DNA of 6,380 bases, taken from the NCBI GenBank assembly GCA_900554525.1, contig USHL01000082.1, forward strand, positions 1 to 6,380. Direction: 5' to 3'. The DNA comes from an uncultured Oscillospiraceae bacterium. GTDB lineage: Bacteria > Bacillota > Clostridia > Oscillospirales > Acutalibacteraceae. A program made the position numbers and the translations under genes. The number at the start of each line of letters is the position of its first letter. Positions within the stretch are counted from its first letter, which is position 1. The notes under the pieces are model-generated. The model did not search any database and had not been told where the DNA came from. It saw only the letters and a program-made list of their open reading frames with translations. Below, in pieces: positions 1 through 6,380 of this stretch.

Positions 1-1370
1 CATTAGATAAGATTATTCTTTCCGCGCCGGATAAAAAGGCTGACAGCGGAAAAGCCGGCTTCTTTTCAAAAATAGGTTTCAGCGTTAAAAGATTTTTAGT
101 TTCGTTCAGCGGCGACTATACGACCGAATCGTTAAATGACAAAAACGCGCCGACCGTAAAAATATGGGTCAACTGGGGCAGAGATCAGGTCAAGATATTA
201 AATGCTCTGATACAGGAGGATTTTTCACCGAATACGGGAATCAATGTTAAGGTTGAGCAGGTAAATGCCTCTGTTGTTCAGGGTATTGTTTCAAACAACT
301 CGCCCGACTTGTATTTGCAGATGGCAAGAACCGAACCCGTAAATCTTGCAATGCGCGGCGTTCTCTATGACCTGACGCAGTTTGAGGATTACGAAGAAGT
401 GTTGAAAAATTTTCAAACGGGAGCGGAAGTACCTTACATATATAAAGGGAAAACCTATGCGTTGCCGGATACACAGTCCTTTAACGTAATGTTTGTGAGA
501 ACGGATATATTTCGGGAGCTGGGCTTAGAGGTGCCGAAAACCTGGGAGGATTTCATTTCGGCAACGGCGGTTATCCAAAGAAAGAATATGAACTCATATC
601 TTCCTTATCTGAAAATAACCGACGCTACAACCGTTAATACGGGTGCGGGCGGATTGAGTATTTTTCCGACGCTTTTAATGCAGAACGGCGAAAGTATGTA
701 TAACTCTGCACTGGACGCGACGAATTTAGCCTCTCCCGCCTCTGTTCAGGTTTTTAAATTCTGGACTGATTTTTACACTAAATATAAGCTTAACCCGGAC
801 GTCAATTTTTATCAGCGTTTCCGCGTCGGCACTATACCGCTGGGAATTGCGTCTTATACACAGTATTTGACCTTTGCGGTAGCTGCGCCTGAAATTGAGG
901 GCAAGTGGGCGATGTATGAGCTGCCCGGCACTGTAAGGGCGGACGGTACGGTTGACCGCTCCGCCGCGGGCGCGGGCACAGGCTGCGCCATAATGAAATC
1001 AAGCAAAGAAAAGCAGGCGGCATGGGAATTTTTGAAATGGTGGCTGTCGGCAGATACACAGTATAACTATTCCTTTAACTGCGAAACGGTTTTAGGTCAG
1101 TCGGGGAGAATCTCAACATCGAATGTTGAAGCGCTGAAAAGACTTTCGTGGGACAATAGCAGCCTTGATACTATTTTAAAGCAATGGTCAAATGTAAAAG
1201 AAATACCCGAAGTGCCGGGAAGCTATTATGTATCGCGCTCGATAGACCAGGCTTTTTGGAGCGTGTATAACGGTGAAACAACAGAAAAAGAGGCTATTAC
1301 CGACTGGGCACGGGTCAGCAATGATGAGATTGCGCGTAAAATAAAAGAATATGCAAATAAAAAATATTAA
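1..1370 (+). CDS. Extracellular solute-binding protein of a carbohydrate ABC importer (5' end outside the window)
   Basis: This is the C-terminal 455 residues of a family 1 (sugar/oligosaccharide) solute-binding protein, which captures substrate outside the cell and delivers it to the two permeases encoded next. The frame is open from base 3 to the TAA at 1368-1370, and bases 1-2 end a cut codon. The binding domain begins near visible residue 50 (TVKIWVNWGRDQ). Family-typical stretches follow: YKGKTYALPDT (about 147-157), the PKTWEDF hinge motif (about 178-184), and WEFLKWWLSADTQ (about 341-353). There is no ATG, GTG or TTG in frame before base 309. A start at 309 would remove the first beta-alpha units of the fold, so the true start is upstream. 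The 49 residues before the domain are hydrophilic to amphipathic, with no lipobox or signal peptide, so the protein probably has an additional N-terminal region. The substrate cannot be read from sequence; the fold is clear. Confidence 0.9.
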   Translation, partial: LDKIILSAPDKKADSGKAGFFSKIGFSVKRFLVSFSGDYTTESLNDKNAPTVKIWVNWGRDQVKILNALIQEDFSPNTGINVKVEQVNASVVQGIVSNNSPDLYLQMARTEPVNLAMRGVLYDLTQFEDYEEVLKNFQTGAEVPYIYKGKTYALPDTQSFNVMFVRTDIFRELGLEVPKTWEDFISATAVIQRKNMNSYLPYLKITDATTVNTGAGGLSIFPTLLMQNGESMYNSALDATNLASPASVQVFKFWTDFYTKYKLNPDVNFYQRFRVGTIPLGIASYTQYLTFAVAAPEIEGKWAMYELPGTVRADGTVDRSAAGAGTGCAIMKSSKEKQAAWEFLKWWLSADTQYNYSFNCETVLGQSGRISTSNVEALKRLSWDNSSLDTILKQWSNVKEIPEVPGSYYVSRSIDQAFWSVYNGETTEKEAITDWARVSNDEIARKIKEYANKKY

Positions 1371-1382
1371 GGAGGAAAGCAA

Positions 1383-2285
1383 ATGGCAAAACAGATGAAA
1401 AATCCTACGCTCAGCGGCAGACGCTGGCAGCTGTATGTACTGCTTGCTCCTTTTTTGATTATTTTTTCCCTGATGATTGTTCTGCCGGTTTTAGCTTCTA
1501 TGATATTGAGCTTTTTTAATTTCGATATGGTATCTCTGCCGTCTTTTGCGGGGCTTGATAATTATATCCGAATGCTTTTACACGATAACATATTTCCCAT
1601 CGTATTAAAAAACACAATCCTTCTTGCTATTCTGACAGGTCCGGCAGGCTTTTTGCTTTCCTTTGTACTGGCGTGGTTTATCAATGAATTCGGCAGAACG
1701 GCGAGAACGCTGTTTTCCTTTATGTTTTATGCACCGTCGCTTGCGGGGTCGGCAGTGTTTATCTGGCAGATACTTTTTTCAAGCGACAGCTACGGTTATA
1801 TAAACAGCTTTTTGCTTTCTGCCGGCTTTATTATCGAGCCGATTGCATGGCTTTCAAATGCTGATTATATTGTGCCGATTGTTGTAGCTGTGCAGTTGTG
1901 GTCGAGCCTCGGTATTTCGTTTCTTTCAAATCTTTCGGGATTGCAGAATATCAATACCGAGCTTTACGAGGCGGGCGCGATAGACGGTATCCGCAACCGC
2001 TGGCAGGAGCTGTGGTATATAACCTTACCCGGAATGAAGCATATGCTTTTATTTTCTGCCGTTATGCAGATATCAAGCGCATTCTCCATAAGCAGCATAA
2101 TTCAACAGCTTGCGGGCTACCCTACGGTGGGGTATGCGGCGGATACGATAGTCTCCTATTTAAACGATGTCGGCACGGTAAAGTATGAAATGGGCTATGC
2201 TTCGGCGTTATCGGTTATTCTGTTCCTGCTGATGGTATTGACGCGCTGGATAACCAACAAGCTTATCAATAAAGCGGGAGGATGA
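1383..2285 (+). CDS. Carbohydrate ABC transporter permease, MalF/UgpA type
   Basis: This 300-residue protein is one of two membrane subunits forming the channel of a CUT1-family sugar importer. Six hydrophobic segments are visible at about 17-44, 76-102, 108-133, 162-185, 219-240 and 270-290. The cytoplasmic coupling loop that contacts the ATPase is at 196-217, with E196-A-G, D201-G202 and the closing LPG at 215-217, in the usual place between the fourth and fifth segments. The length is typical for the UgpA-like branch, without the large periplasmic loop of enterobacterial MalF. The ATG at 1383 is chosen because GGAGG at 1371-1375 lies seven bases upstream and directly follows the stop of the solute-binding gene; M5 would leave a longer spacer. 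It lies 12 bases after the binding-protein gene and 4 bases before the second permease, so it is co-transcribed with both. Confidence 0.93.
   Translation: MAKQMKNPTLSGRRWQLYVLLAPFLIIFSLMIVLPVLASMILSFFNFDMVSLPSFAGLDNYIRMLLHDNIFPIVLKNTILLAILTGPAGFLLSFVLAWFINEFGRTARTLFSFMFYAPSLAGSAVFIWQILFSSDSYGYINSFLLSAGFIIEPIAWLSNADYIVPIVVAVQLWSSLGISFLSNLSGLQNINTELYEAGAIDGIRNRWQELWYITLPGMKHMLLFSAVMQISSAFSISSIIQQLAGYPTVGYAADTIVSYLNDVGTVKYEMGYASALSVILFLLMVLTRWITNKLINKAGG
2277..2281 (+). promoter_or_regulatory. Ribosome binding site of the second permease, embedded in the first permease gene
   Basis: The GGAGG-type site (GGGAGG at 2276-2281) lies entirely within the last codons of the upstream permease, eight bases before the ATG at 2290. 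Ribosomes finishing the first permease stop at 2283-2285, right on top of this site. This suggests coupled, near-equal synthesis of the two partner subunits. The coupling is inferred. Confidence 0.75.
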
Positions 2286-2289
2286 TAAA

Positions 2290-3183
2290 ATGAAAAATCT
2301 AAAAGCAATATTACATCTTCCGGCAAGAAATCAGACAAGGCGCTACACCAGAAGCAGGGCGGGAAATTTCTTTTATTTTCTTTTCCTTTTTGTGGCGGGT
2401 TTATTTTCGCTTTTGCCGATGATTTACTGTATTGTAACATCCTTTAAACCGCTGGATGAGTTGCTTGTCTTTCCGCCGACGCTTTTTACGGTTAAAAGAC
2501 CTACCGTTTCAAATTATATGGCTTTGCCAGACCTGATTTCAGGTCTTTCGGTGCCGCTCTCACGCTATGTTTTCAACAGTGTGTTTATCGCGGTGGCGGG
2601 TACGGCGCTTTGTGTTGTTTTTTCGGCAATGGCGGCGTTCGTGCTTTCTAAAACCGATATTAAATTCAAAGGAATTATATTTACGGTAATACAGTTTGCA
2701 TTGCTTTTCAACAGCTATACCCTGGCGATTCCTCAGTACATTATTTATTCTTCGTTAGGCGTTATCAATACATATTTTGTGTATCTTTTGCCGACGCTTG
2801 CATCTTCGATGGGCGTATTTCTTATGAAGCAGTATATGGACGGCTATGTGCCCGACGCCCTGATTGAGGCGGCGCATATAGACGGCGCCGATTGGTTCGG
2901 TATTTTCGGCAGAATAATTGTACCGATAATCAAGCCCTGCGTTTTGACACTTACGCTTTTCACATTTTTAGGGCTTTGGAATGTGCAGTCGGCGGGTACG
3001 ATATTCAGCGAGCAGCTTAAAACTCTGCCGACGGTTATGTCCACAATAGCGGCAGGCGGGCTTGCGCGTACCGGCTCTTCAATGGCAGTTTCGGTAATTA
3101 TGATGATACCGCCTGTTTTGGTTTATCTTGTTTCGCAAAGCAGTATTAAGGAAACAATGGGCTCTGCCGGTATTAAAGGATAG
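2290..3183 (+). CDS. Carbohydrate ABC transporter permease, MalG/UgpE type
   Basis: This 297-residue protein is the second membrane subunit of the sugar importer and should pair with the preceding permease. It begins with a basic cytoplasmic stretch of about 25 residues, followed by six hydrophobic segments at about 27-50, 95-118, 127-150, 158-178, 209-231 and 264-283. The ATPase-contacting loop is a good match to the family: E193-A-A, D198-G199 and P212, within EAAHIDGADWFGIFGRIIVP. The first segment runs into the typical CIVTSFKP stretch (47-54). The C terminus ends in SSIKETMGSAGIKG, the tail type common in this branch of Firmicute permeases. The start is set by the ribosome site at 2276-2281. 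No ATPase gene follows, so energy coupling probably comes from a shared MsmK/MsmX-type ATPase encoded elsewhere; that is inferred from family practice. Confidence 0.93.
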   Translation: MKNLKAILHLPARNQTRRYTRSRAGNFFYFLFLFVAGLFSLLPMIYCIVTSFKPLDELLVFPPTLFTVKRPTVSNYMALPDLISGLSVPLSRYVFNSVFIAVAGTALCVVFSAMAAFVLSKTDIKFKGIIFTVIQFALLFNSYTLAIPQYIIYSSLGVINTYFVYLLPTLASSMGVFLMKQYMDGYVPDALIEAAHIDGADWFGIFGRIIVPIIKPCVLTLTLFTFLGLWNVQSAGTIFSEQLKTLPTVMSTIAAGGLARTGSSMAVSVIMMIPPVLVYLVSQSSIKETMGSAGIKG

Positions 3184-3187
3184 GAGG
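3182..3187 (+). promoter_or_regulatory. Ribosome binding site overlapping the permease stop codon
   Basis: AGGAGG at 3182-3187 shares two bases with the TAG stop (3181-3183) of the second permease and lies seven bases before the ATG at 3195. This is an ideal match and spacing, fixing the start of the propeller/YIP1 protein and making translational coupling likely. Confidence 0.8.
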
Positions 3188-3194
3188 AAGGAAA

Positions 3195-5300
3195 ATGAAA
3201 AAATGCAGGTTCCCGATATCATTCATATTGGTTTTGTGCTTGTTGTTTTCTTTCACCGTATCCGCAGCGGACGTTAATGAAATACCGTATAAAAGCTATA
3301 CCTATTGGGTCGATTACAATACAAGTGAAAAGACGGCTGTTTATTCCAAACCGATGTATGAGGTGAAGAACGTTGTTGACAGCAGGACAATCGGCGCAGA
3401 CGATACGAGCAAGCTTACGGACGTTGCAGTTTTTGACGGCAGAACCTATATACTTGACAGCGGCAGTTCAAAAATTTATGTTCTTGACAGTAAATACGCA
3501 CCTTTAAAGACCCTCGCTAAGCTTGAATTCAACGGCGAACCCCTGAATTTTACCGACGCGCAGGGAATTTACGTTGATAAAAGCGGACTGATTTATATCG
3601 CGGATACCGAAAACGGAAGGGTAATCGTGCTGAACTTTGAGGGCAGGATTGAACGCTTGCTGCTTTTGCCGGATTCCCCGTTAATACCCACCGGCTTTCA
3701 GTATCGCCCGGTAAAGGTGGCGGTTGATTCAAAGGGATATACCTATATCGCCAGCGACGGCTCGTATTACGGTGCGATTCTCTATTCGCCCCAAATGGAA
3801 TTTCTGGGGTTTTTCGGTGCGAATACCGTTAAAACGACCGTTTTGGGCGCATTGCAGAATTTATGGAAAAGACTGACCTCAAATGATATTAAGCGGGCAG
3901 CAGATGAGCTCTCTCTTCCTTATATGTTTACCGATATTGTCGTTGATTCGGAAAATTTCATTTATACTGCAACGGGAAAAAGCGGAGATGATGAAATTCA
4001 GCACGGTCAGATCAGGCGTTTTAATCCGGGCGGTAAGGATATACTGAATGCTTCGGATATCAATTTTGCCGATTCGCAGGTAAGTAATTATCAGTATTCT
4101 CAGCAGATACAAAGTCTTGGCTGTCTCGATGTGGATTCCGACGGCTTTTTATACGCTTTGGATACAACGACCGGAAGAATTTACTGGTATGATGCCGGAT
4201 GTAATCTTTTATCGGTATTCGGCGGAAGCATCGGCGACGGCGAGCAAAACGGCACCTTTATTTTGCCGACTGCCATTGCCGTAAACGGTACGGATATTTT
4301 GGTAACCGACAGCACTGATAAATCCTTAACGGTTTTTTCCGAAACGGATTACGGTGCTCTTGTCAGAAGCGCGCAGCTGATAACCCTAAAGGGTGATTTT
4401 GCCGCCGCGAGAGAGCCTTGGGAACAGGTTATTGCGCAGGACATTAATAATCAATTGGGATATCGTGGTCTTGCTAAGGCGTATTACGATTCGGGCGAAT
4501 ACGATAAGACGATGGAATACGCAAAATTGGGTGTGGATCGCGAAACCTATGCAAAAGCCTTTGAGCTAAAGCGCACACAGGTGATTGAGAGTCATTTCTA
4601 TCTGATTGCCGCTGTTGTTGTTTTGCTTGCGGCAGCGATTGTCGCCTGGTCGGTTTTAAAAAGAAAAAAGGGCATTACGTTGATTCATAACGTTCGGCTG
4701 AAAACGGCTTTTTCGAGCGTTTTACACCCAGTTGAATCCTTTCGATTGGTAAAGGAAAAGGGTGCCGGTTCTCTTATCATTTCGGTTGTGATATTGGCGC
4801 TGTTTTATGTAATAACCGTTGTGAACGACACGATGGGCGGCTTTGCCTTTACCGTATTTGACAGCGAAAGCTATAATGCGATTTACGTATTTTTAAGCAC
4901 GGTTGGCTTGGTCATACTTTGGACGGTTTCCAACTGGCTGGTATGCACATTGGCGGGCGGAATCGGCAAGCTGAAGGAAATTTTTATTGTCACCTGCTAC
5001 AGCCTGATACCGATTCTGTTTGCAAAGACGGTTCGTGTTATCCTGACGCATATTTTAATACCGAGCGAGGGCGCTTTCCTTGATATTTTTGTGGTGATAT
5101 GTACGGCTTATGCCGCATTTATGCTGATAATCGGCATTATGCGGATACACGATTACGAATTCGGCAAATTCTTAGGTACGACGATCTTTACCGTGATAGG
5201 AATGCTGATTATCGTCTTACTTTTATTCCTTGTGTTTTTGATTTCACAGCAGCTTTTTGCTTGGCTTAAAACCTTGTATATTGAGCTTCGCTACAGATAA
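3195..5300 (+). CDS. Exported NHL-type beta-propeller / TPR-like / YIP1-domain membrane protein
   Basis: Function is unknown; the 701-residue architecture is clear. Residues 1-24 are a signal peptide with probable cleavage after VSA. About 75-390 hold six NHL-like repeats, each with an xxVDxxGxxYxxD-type core (starts near 75, 121, 171, 245, 307 and 357), implying a six-bladed propeller. A helical, basic insert at about 209-244 separates blades three and four. Residues 390-455 form two TPR-like helix pairs (GDFAAAREPWEQVI; LAKAYYDSGEYDKTMEYA). A membrane helix at 467-488 is followed by KRKK, so the propeller and TPR region should lie outside. From about 505, starting at HPVESFRLVKEKG, a YIP1-like domain has helices near 526-546, 561-583, 593-616, 626-648 and 661-688. 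Its GGIGKLKEIFIVTCYSLIP stretch (588-606) fits the family. It sits in the operon 11 bases after the importer genes, suggesting a scaffold, sensor or accessory role. The domain calls are firm; the role is not. Confidence 0.85.
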   Translation: MKKCRFPISFILVLCLLFSFTVSAADVNEIPYKSYTYWVDYNTSEKTAVYSKPMYEVKNVVDSRTIGADDTSKLTDVAVFDGRTYILDSGSSKIYVLDSKYAPLKTLAKLEFNGEPLNFTDAQGIYVDKSGLIYIADTENGRVIVLNFEGRIERLLLLPDSPLIPTGFQYRPVKVAVDSKGYTYIASDGSYYGAILYSPQMEFLGFFGANTVKTTVLGALQNLWKRLTSNDIKRAADELSLPYMFTDIVVDSENFIYTATGKSGDDEIQHGQIRRFNPGGKDILNASDINFADSQVSNYQYSQQIQSLGCLDVDSDGFLYALDTTTGRIYWYDAGCNLLSVFGGSIGDGEQNGTFILPTAIAVNGTDILVTDSTDKSLTVFSETDYGALVRSAQLITLKGDFAAAREPWEQVIAQDINNQLGYRGLAKAYYDSGEYDKTMEYAKLGVDRETYAKAFELKRTQVIESHFYLIAAVVVLLAAAIVAWSVLKRKKGITLIHNVRLKTAFSSVLHPVESFRLVKEKGAGSLIISVVILALFYVITVVNDTMGGFAFTVFDSESYNAIYVFLSTVGLVILWTVSNWLVCTLAGGIGKLKEIFIVTCYSLIPILFAKTVRVILTHILIPSEGAFLDIFVVICTAYAAFMLIIGIMRIHDYEFGKFLGTTIFTVIGMLIIVLLLFLVFLISQQLFAWLKTLYIELRYR

Positions 5301-5306
5301 AGGGGG
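5301..5306 (+). promoter_or_regulatory. Ribosome binding site that decides a TTG start
   Basis: AGGGGG at 5301-5306 directly follows the TAA of the upstream gene and lies nine bases before TTG 5316. It pairs with the anti-Shine-Dalgarno end with one G-U wobble. No ATG in frame is correctly spaced from it; the first one (5349) would cut away most of the signal peptide. Confidence 0.7.
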
Positions 5307-5315
5307 ATACAGAGC

Positions 5316-6380
5316 TTGAAAAGAATAATTTTGATTTTTACTTCTGTAATGCTGATGATATCCCTGTTGGCAGGCTGCGGCGGTAAAGCCGCGGTAAAAA
5401 CCGCTAAGGTGTATGCCGATATGCAGTTCCGCAATGAGGAAATCGGGGACGGCATCGTCCTTGAAAACAATCGCTTTATTCTTCATTGGAACGATACCTA
5501 TAAACAGGTAATGCTCACGGATAAACAAAGCGGAAGGCTTTACAGCACAATGCCGACGGAAGCGATGCAGGTCAGATACGATGAAACGGGAATGACAATT
5601 CTGAATAACGCTCAGATTCAATCTCCGATAATCGTATCCTATTACAGCGCTGCTTCTATGGGAGATGAAACCTCCTACGCGTCAACCGACGCGATCGACG
5701 GGGGTGCGGTTTATACCGAGCGGATGGAGAACGGGCTCCGCGTTACATATGATTTTTCAAATCTGGAAATTTCCGTTCCGGTGGAATATACCGTTGCAGA
5801 TGACCATTTCGATATTACGGTGCATCCCGAGGAAATCAGCGATAACGGCGATCGCTTTGTAACAGGCGTGGCAATTGCACCGTTCATATGCGGAATCAAG
5901 AATGATACCGAAAATTCTTATCTGTTTTTGCCGGACGGCAGCGGCGCTTTGATAGAGCCGAAAACGATTGACCTGATCGGCAAGCAAAATGAATTTAAGG
6001 TTTACGGCGACGATTTAACGGTAAGCGCTTTTACGCTTACAAATTACGAAAGACAGGTCTACCTACCGGTTTTCGGTTCTAAAAAGGACGACAGTGCAAT
6101 TACCGGCATTATAACCTCCGGTGCGGAGCAGGCTTCCTTTTTAACCAATATAGGTTCTCGAAACATAGGCTACTCTACCGTTTATCCTTTTTTCAGAATG
6201 AAAGGATATGAGAACGTAAAGCGACCGCCGAGATATTTGATTGCAAATTATGAGATCAAGCTGTACGGAAAATCAATATCCGATACCCCGCTTCGGGTCA
6301 GCTATTATTTCCTTTCCGGCGATAAGGCGGACTATAACGGTATGGCGGAGGTTTACCGCGGGTATTTGTTGGAGAATGAT
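5316..6380 (+). CDS. Lipoprotein resembling the DUF5696 family (3' end outside the window)
   Basis: The visible part is 355 residues, open to the last base. The start is TTG at 5316, supported by the ribosome site at 5301-5306 and by the resulting lipoprotein signal: MKR, a hydrophobic core, then the lipobox LAGC with lipidated C21. The mature protein should therefore be anchored on the outer face of the membrane. The rest reads as a beta-rich domain with no membrane segments. Stretches that fit my memory of DUF5696 proteins are LPDGSGALIEP (205-215), VYGDD (229-233), LPVFG (250-254) and YNGMAEVYRGYLL (340-352), the last probably opening the next domain. From memory, and not checked, such proteins have a beta-sandwich followed by a glycosidase-like barrel. 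If so, this is the N-terminal domain and any catalytic residues lie beyond the window. It sits 15 bases after the YIP1 gene in the same operon. An outside glycan-processing role feeding the importer is inferred. Confidence 0.75.
   Translation, partial: MKRIILIFTSVMLMISLLAGCGGKAAVKTAKVYADMQFRNEEIGDGIVLENNRFILHWNDTYKQVMLTDKQSGRLYSTMPTEAMQVRYDETGMTILNNAQIQSPIIVSYYSAASMGDETSYASTDAIDGGAVYTERMENGLRVTYDFSNLEISVPVEYTVADDHFDITVHPEEISDNGDRFVTGVAIAPFICGIKNDTENSYLFLPDGSGALIEPKTIDLIGKQNEFKVYGDDLTVSAFTLTNYERQVYLPVFGSKKDDSAITGIITSGAEQASFLTNIGSRNIGYSTVYPFFRMKGYENVKRPPRYLIANYEIKLYGKSISDTPLRVSYYFLSGDKADYNGMAEVYRGYLLEND

Noticed and set aside
309..1370. A complete 353-residue solute-binding gene starting at TTG 309.
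   Set aside because: The same frame is open upstream to base 3 and encodes the conserved first part of the binding domain (TVKIWVNWGRDQ onwards). No ribosome site precedes 309, so this is an internal Leu codon.
1446..1470. Runs of six or more T near the start of the first permease, considered as slippery frameshift sites.
   Set aside because: They encode Phe/Leu/Ile of the first membrane helix, and the reading frame is intact with a full-length product, so no frameshift is needed.
2282..2293. A three-codon mini-ORF (ATG ATA AAA TGA) bridging the two permease genes.
   Set aside because: Its ATG touches the GGAGG site with no spacer, so ribosomes could not initiate there; the ATG at 2290 is correctly spaced.
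2529..2546. An 18-base near-perfect palindrome (AGACCTGA-TT-TCAGGTCT) inside the second permease gene.
   Set aside because: It encodes the ordinary permease stretch PDLISGLS and has no T-run after it. An eight-base inverted repeat with a short gap is expected about once by chance in a window this size.
5374..5395. A GC-rich hairpin (eight pairs, two of them G-U, six-base loop) just after the lipobox codons, considered as an attenuator or terminator.
   Set aside because: It is followed by A-rich rather than T-rich sequence on the + strand and lies within conserved-looking coding sequence (GCGGKAAV). Low-complexity Gly/Ala codons explain it.
5244..5621. A 125-codon open frame on the - strand across the YIP1/lipoprotein gene junction.
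   Set aside because: It lies antisense to a well-supported gene end, ribosome site and signal peptide. Its translation shows no recognisable domain or family pattern, so it is a shadow frame.

Overview
The window is a nearly gap-free block of five genes, all on the + strand, separated by only 12, 4, 11 and 15 bases. This makes it the inner part of one operon. Both edges cut through genes: the first gene lacks its 5' end and the last lacks its 3' end. About 99% of the bases are coding. I see no promoter, terminator, RNA gene, insertion sequence, CRISPR array or regulator gene. The organism is most likely a Clostridia-type Firmicute (Bacillota). The support is a moderate GC content (mid-40s % in a few lines counted by eye), strong AGGAGG-type ribosome sites, a lipoprotein signal with a clear lipobox, a TTG start, and a gene set of a kind I associate with Clostridia and Paenibacillus. 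The species cannot be named.

Layout: (1) bases 1-1370, the C-terminal part of an extracellular solute-binding protein of a carbohydrate ABC importer; (2) 1383-2285, a MalF/UgpA-type permease; (3) 2290-3183, a MalG/UgpE-type permease; (4) 3195-5300, a 701-residue protein with signal peptide, six-bladed NHL-type beta-propeller, TPR-like helices, a membrane anchor and a five-helix YIP1-like membrane domain; (5) 5316 to the window end, the N-terminal 355 residues of a lipoprotein resembling the DUF5696 family, starting at TTG.

How they may work together: genes 1-3 form a CUT1-type sugar or oligosaccharide importer with no ATPase in the window, so it probably uses an ATPase encoded elsewhere. Gene 5 is anchored outside the membrane and may be a glycan-active enzyme supplying the importer. 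Gene 4 presents a large outside propeller on a multi-helix membrane domain and could be a scaffold, sensor or accessory subunit. Its role is unknown to me and it is the most interesting item here. The solute-binding protein also appears to carry an extra N-terminal region, because the 49 residues before its binding domain contain neither a signal peptide nor a start codon.
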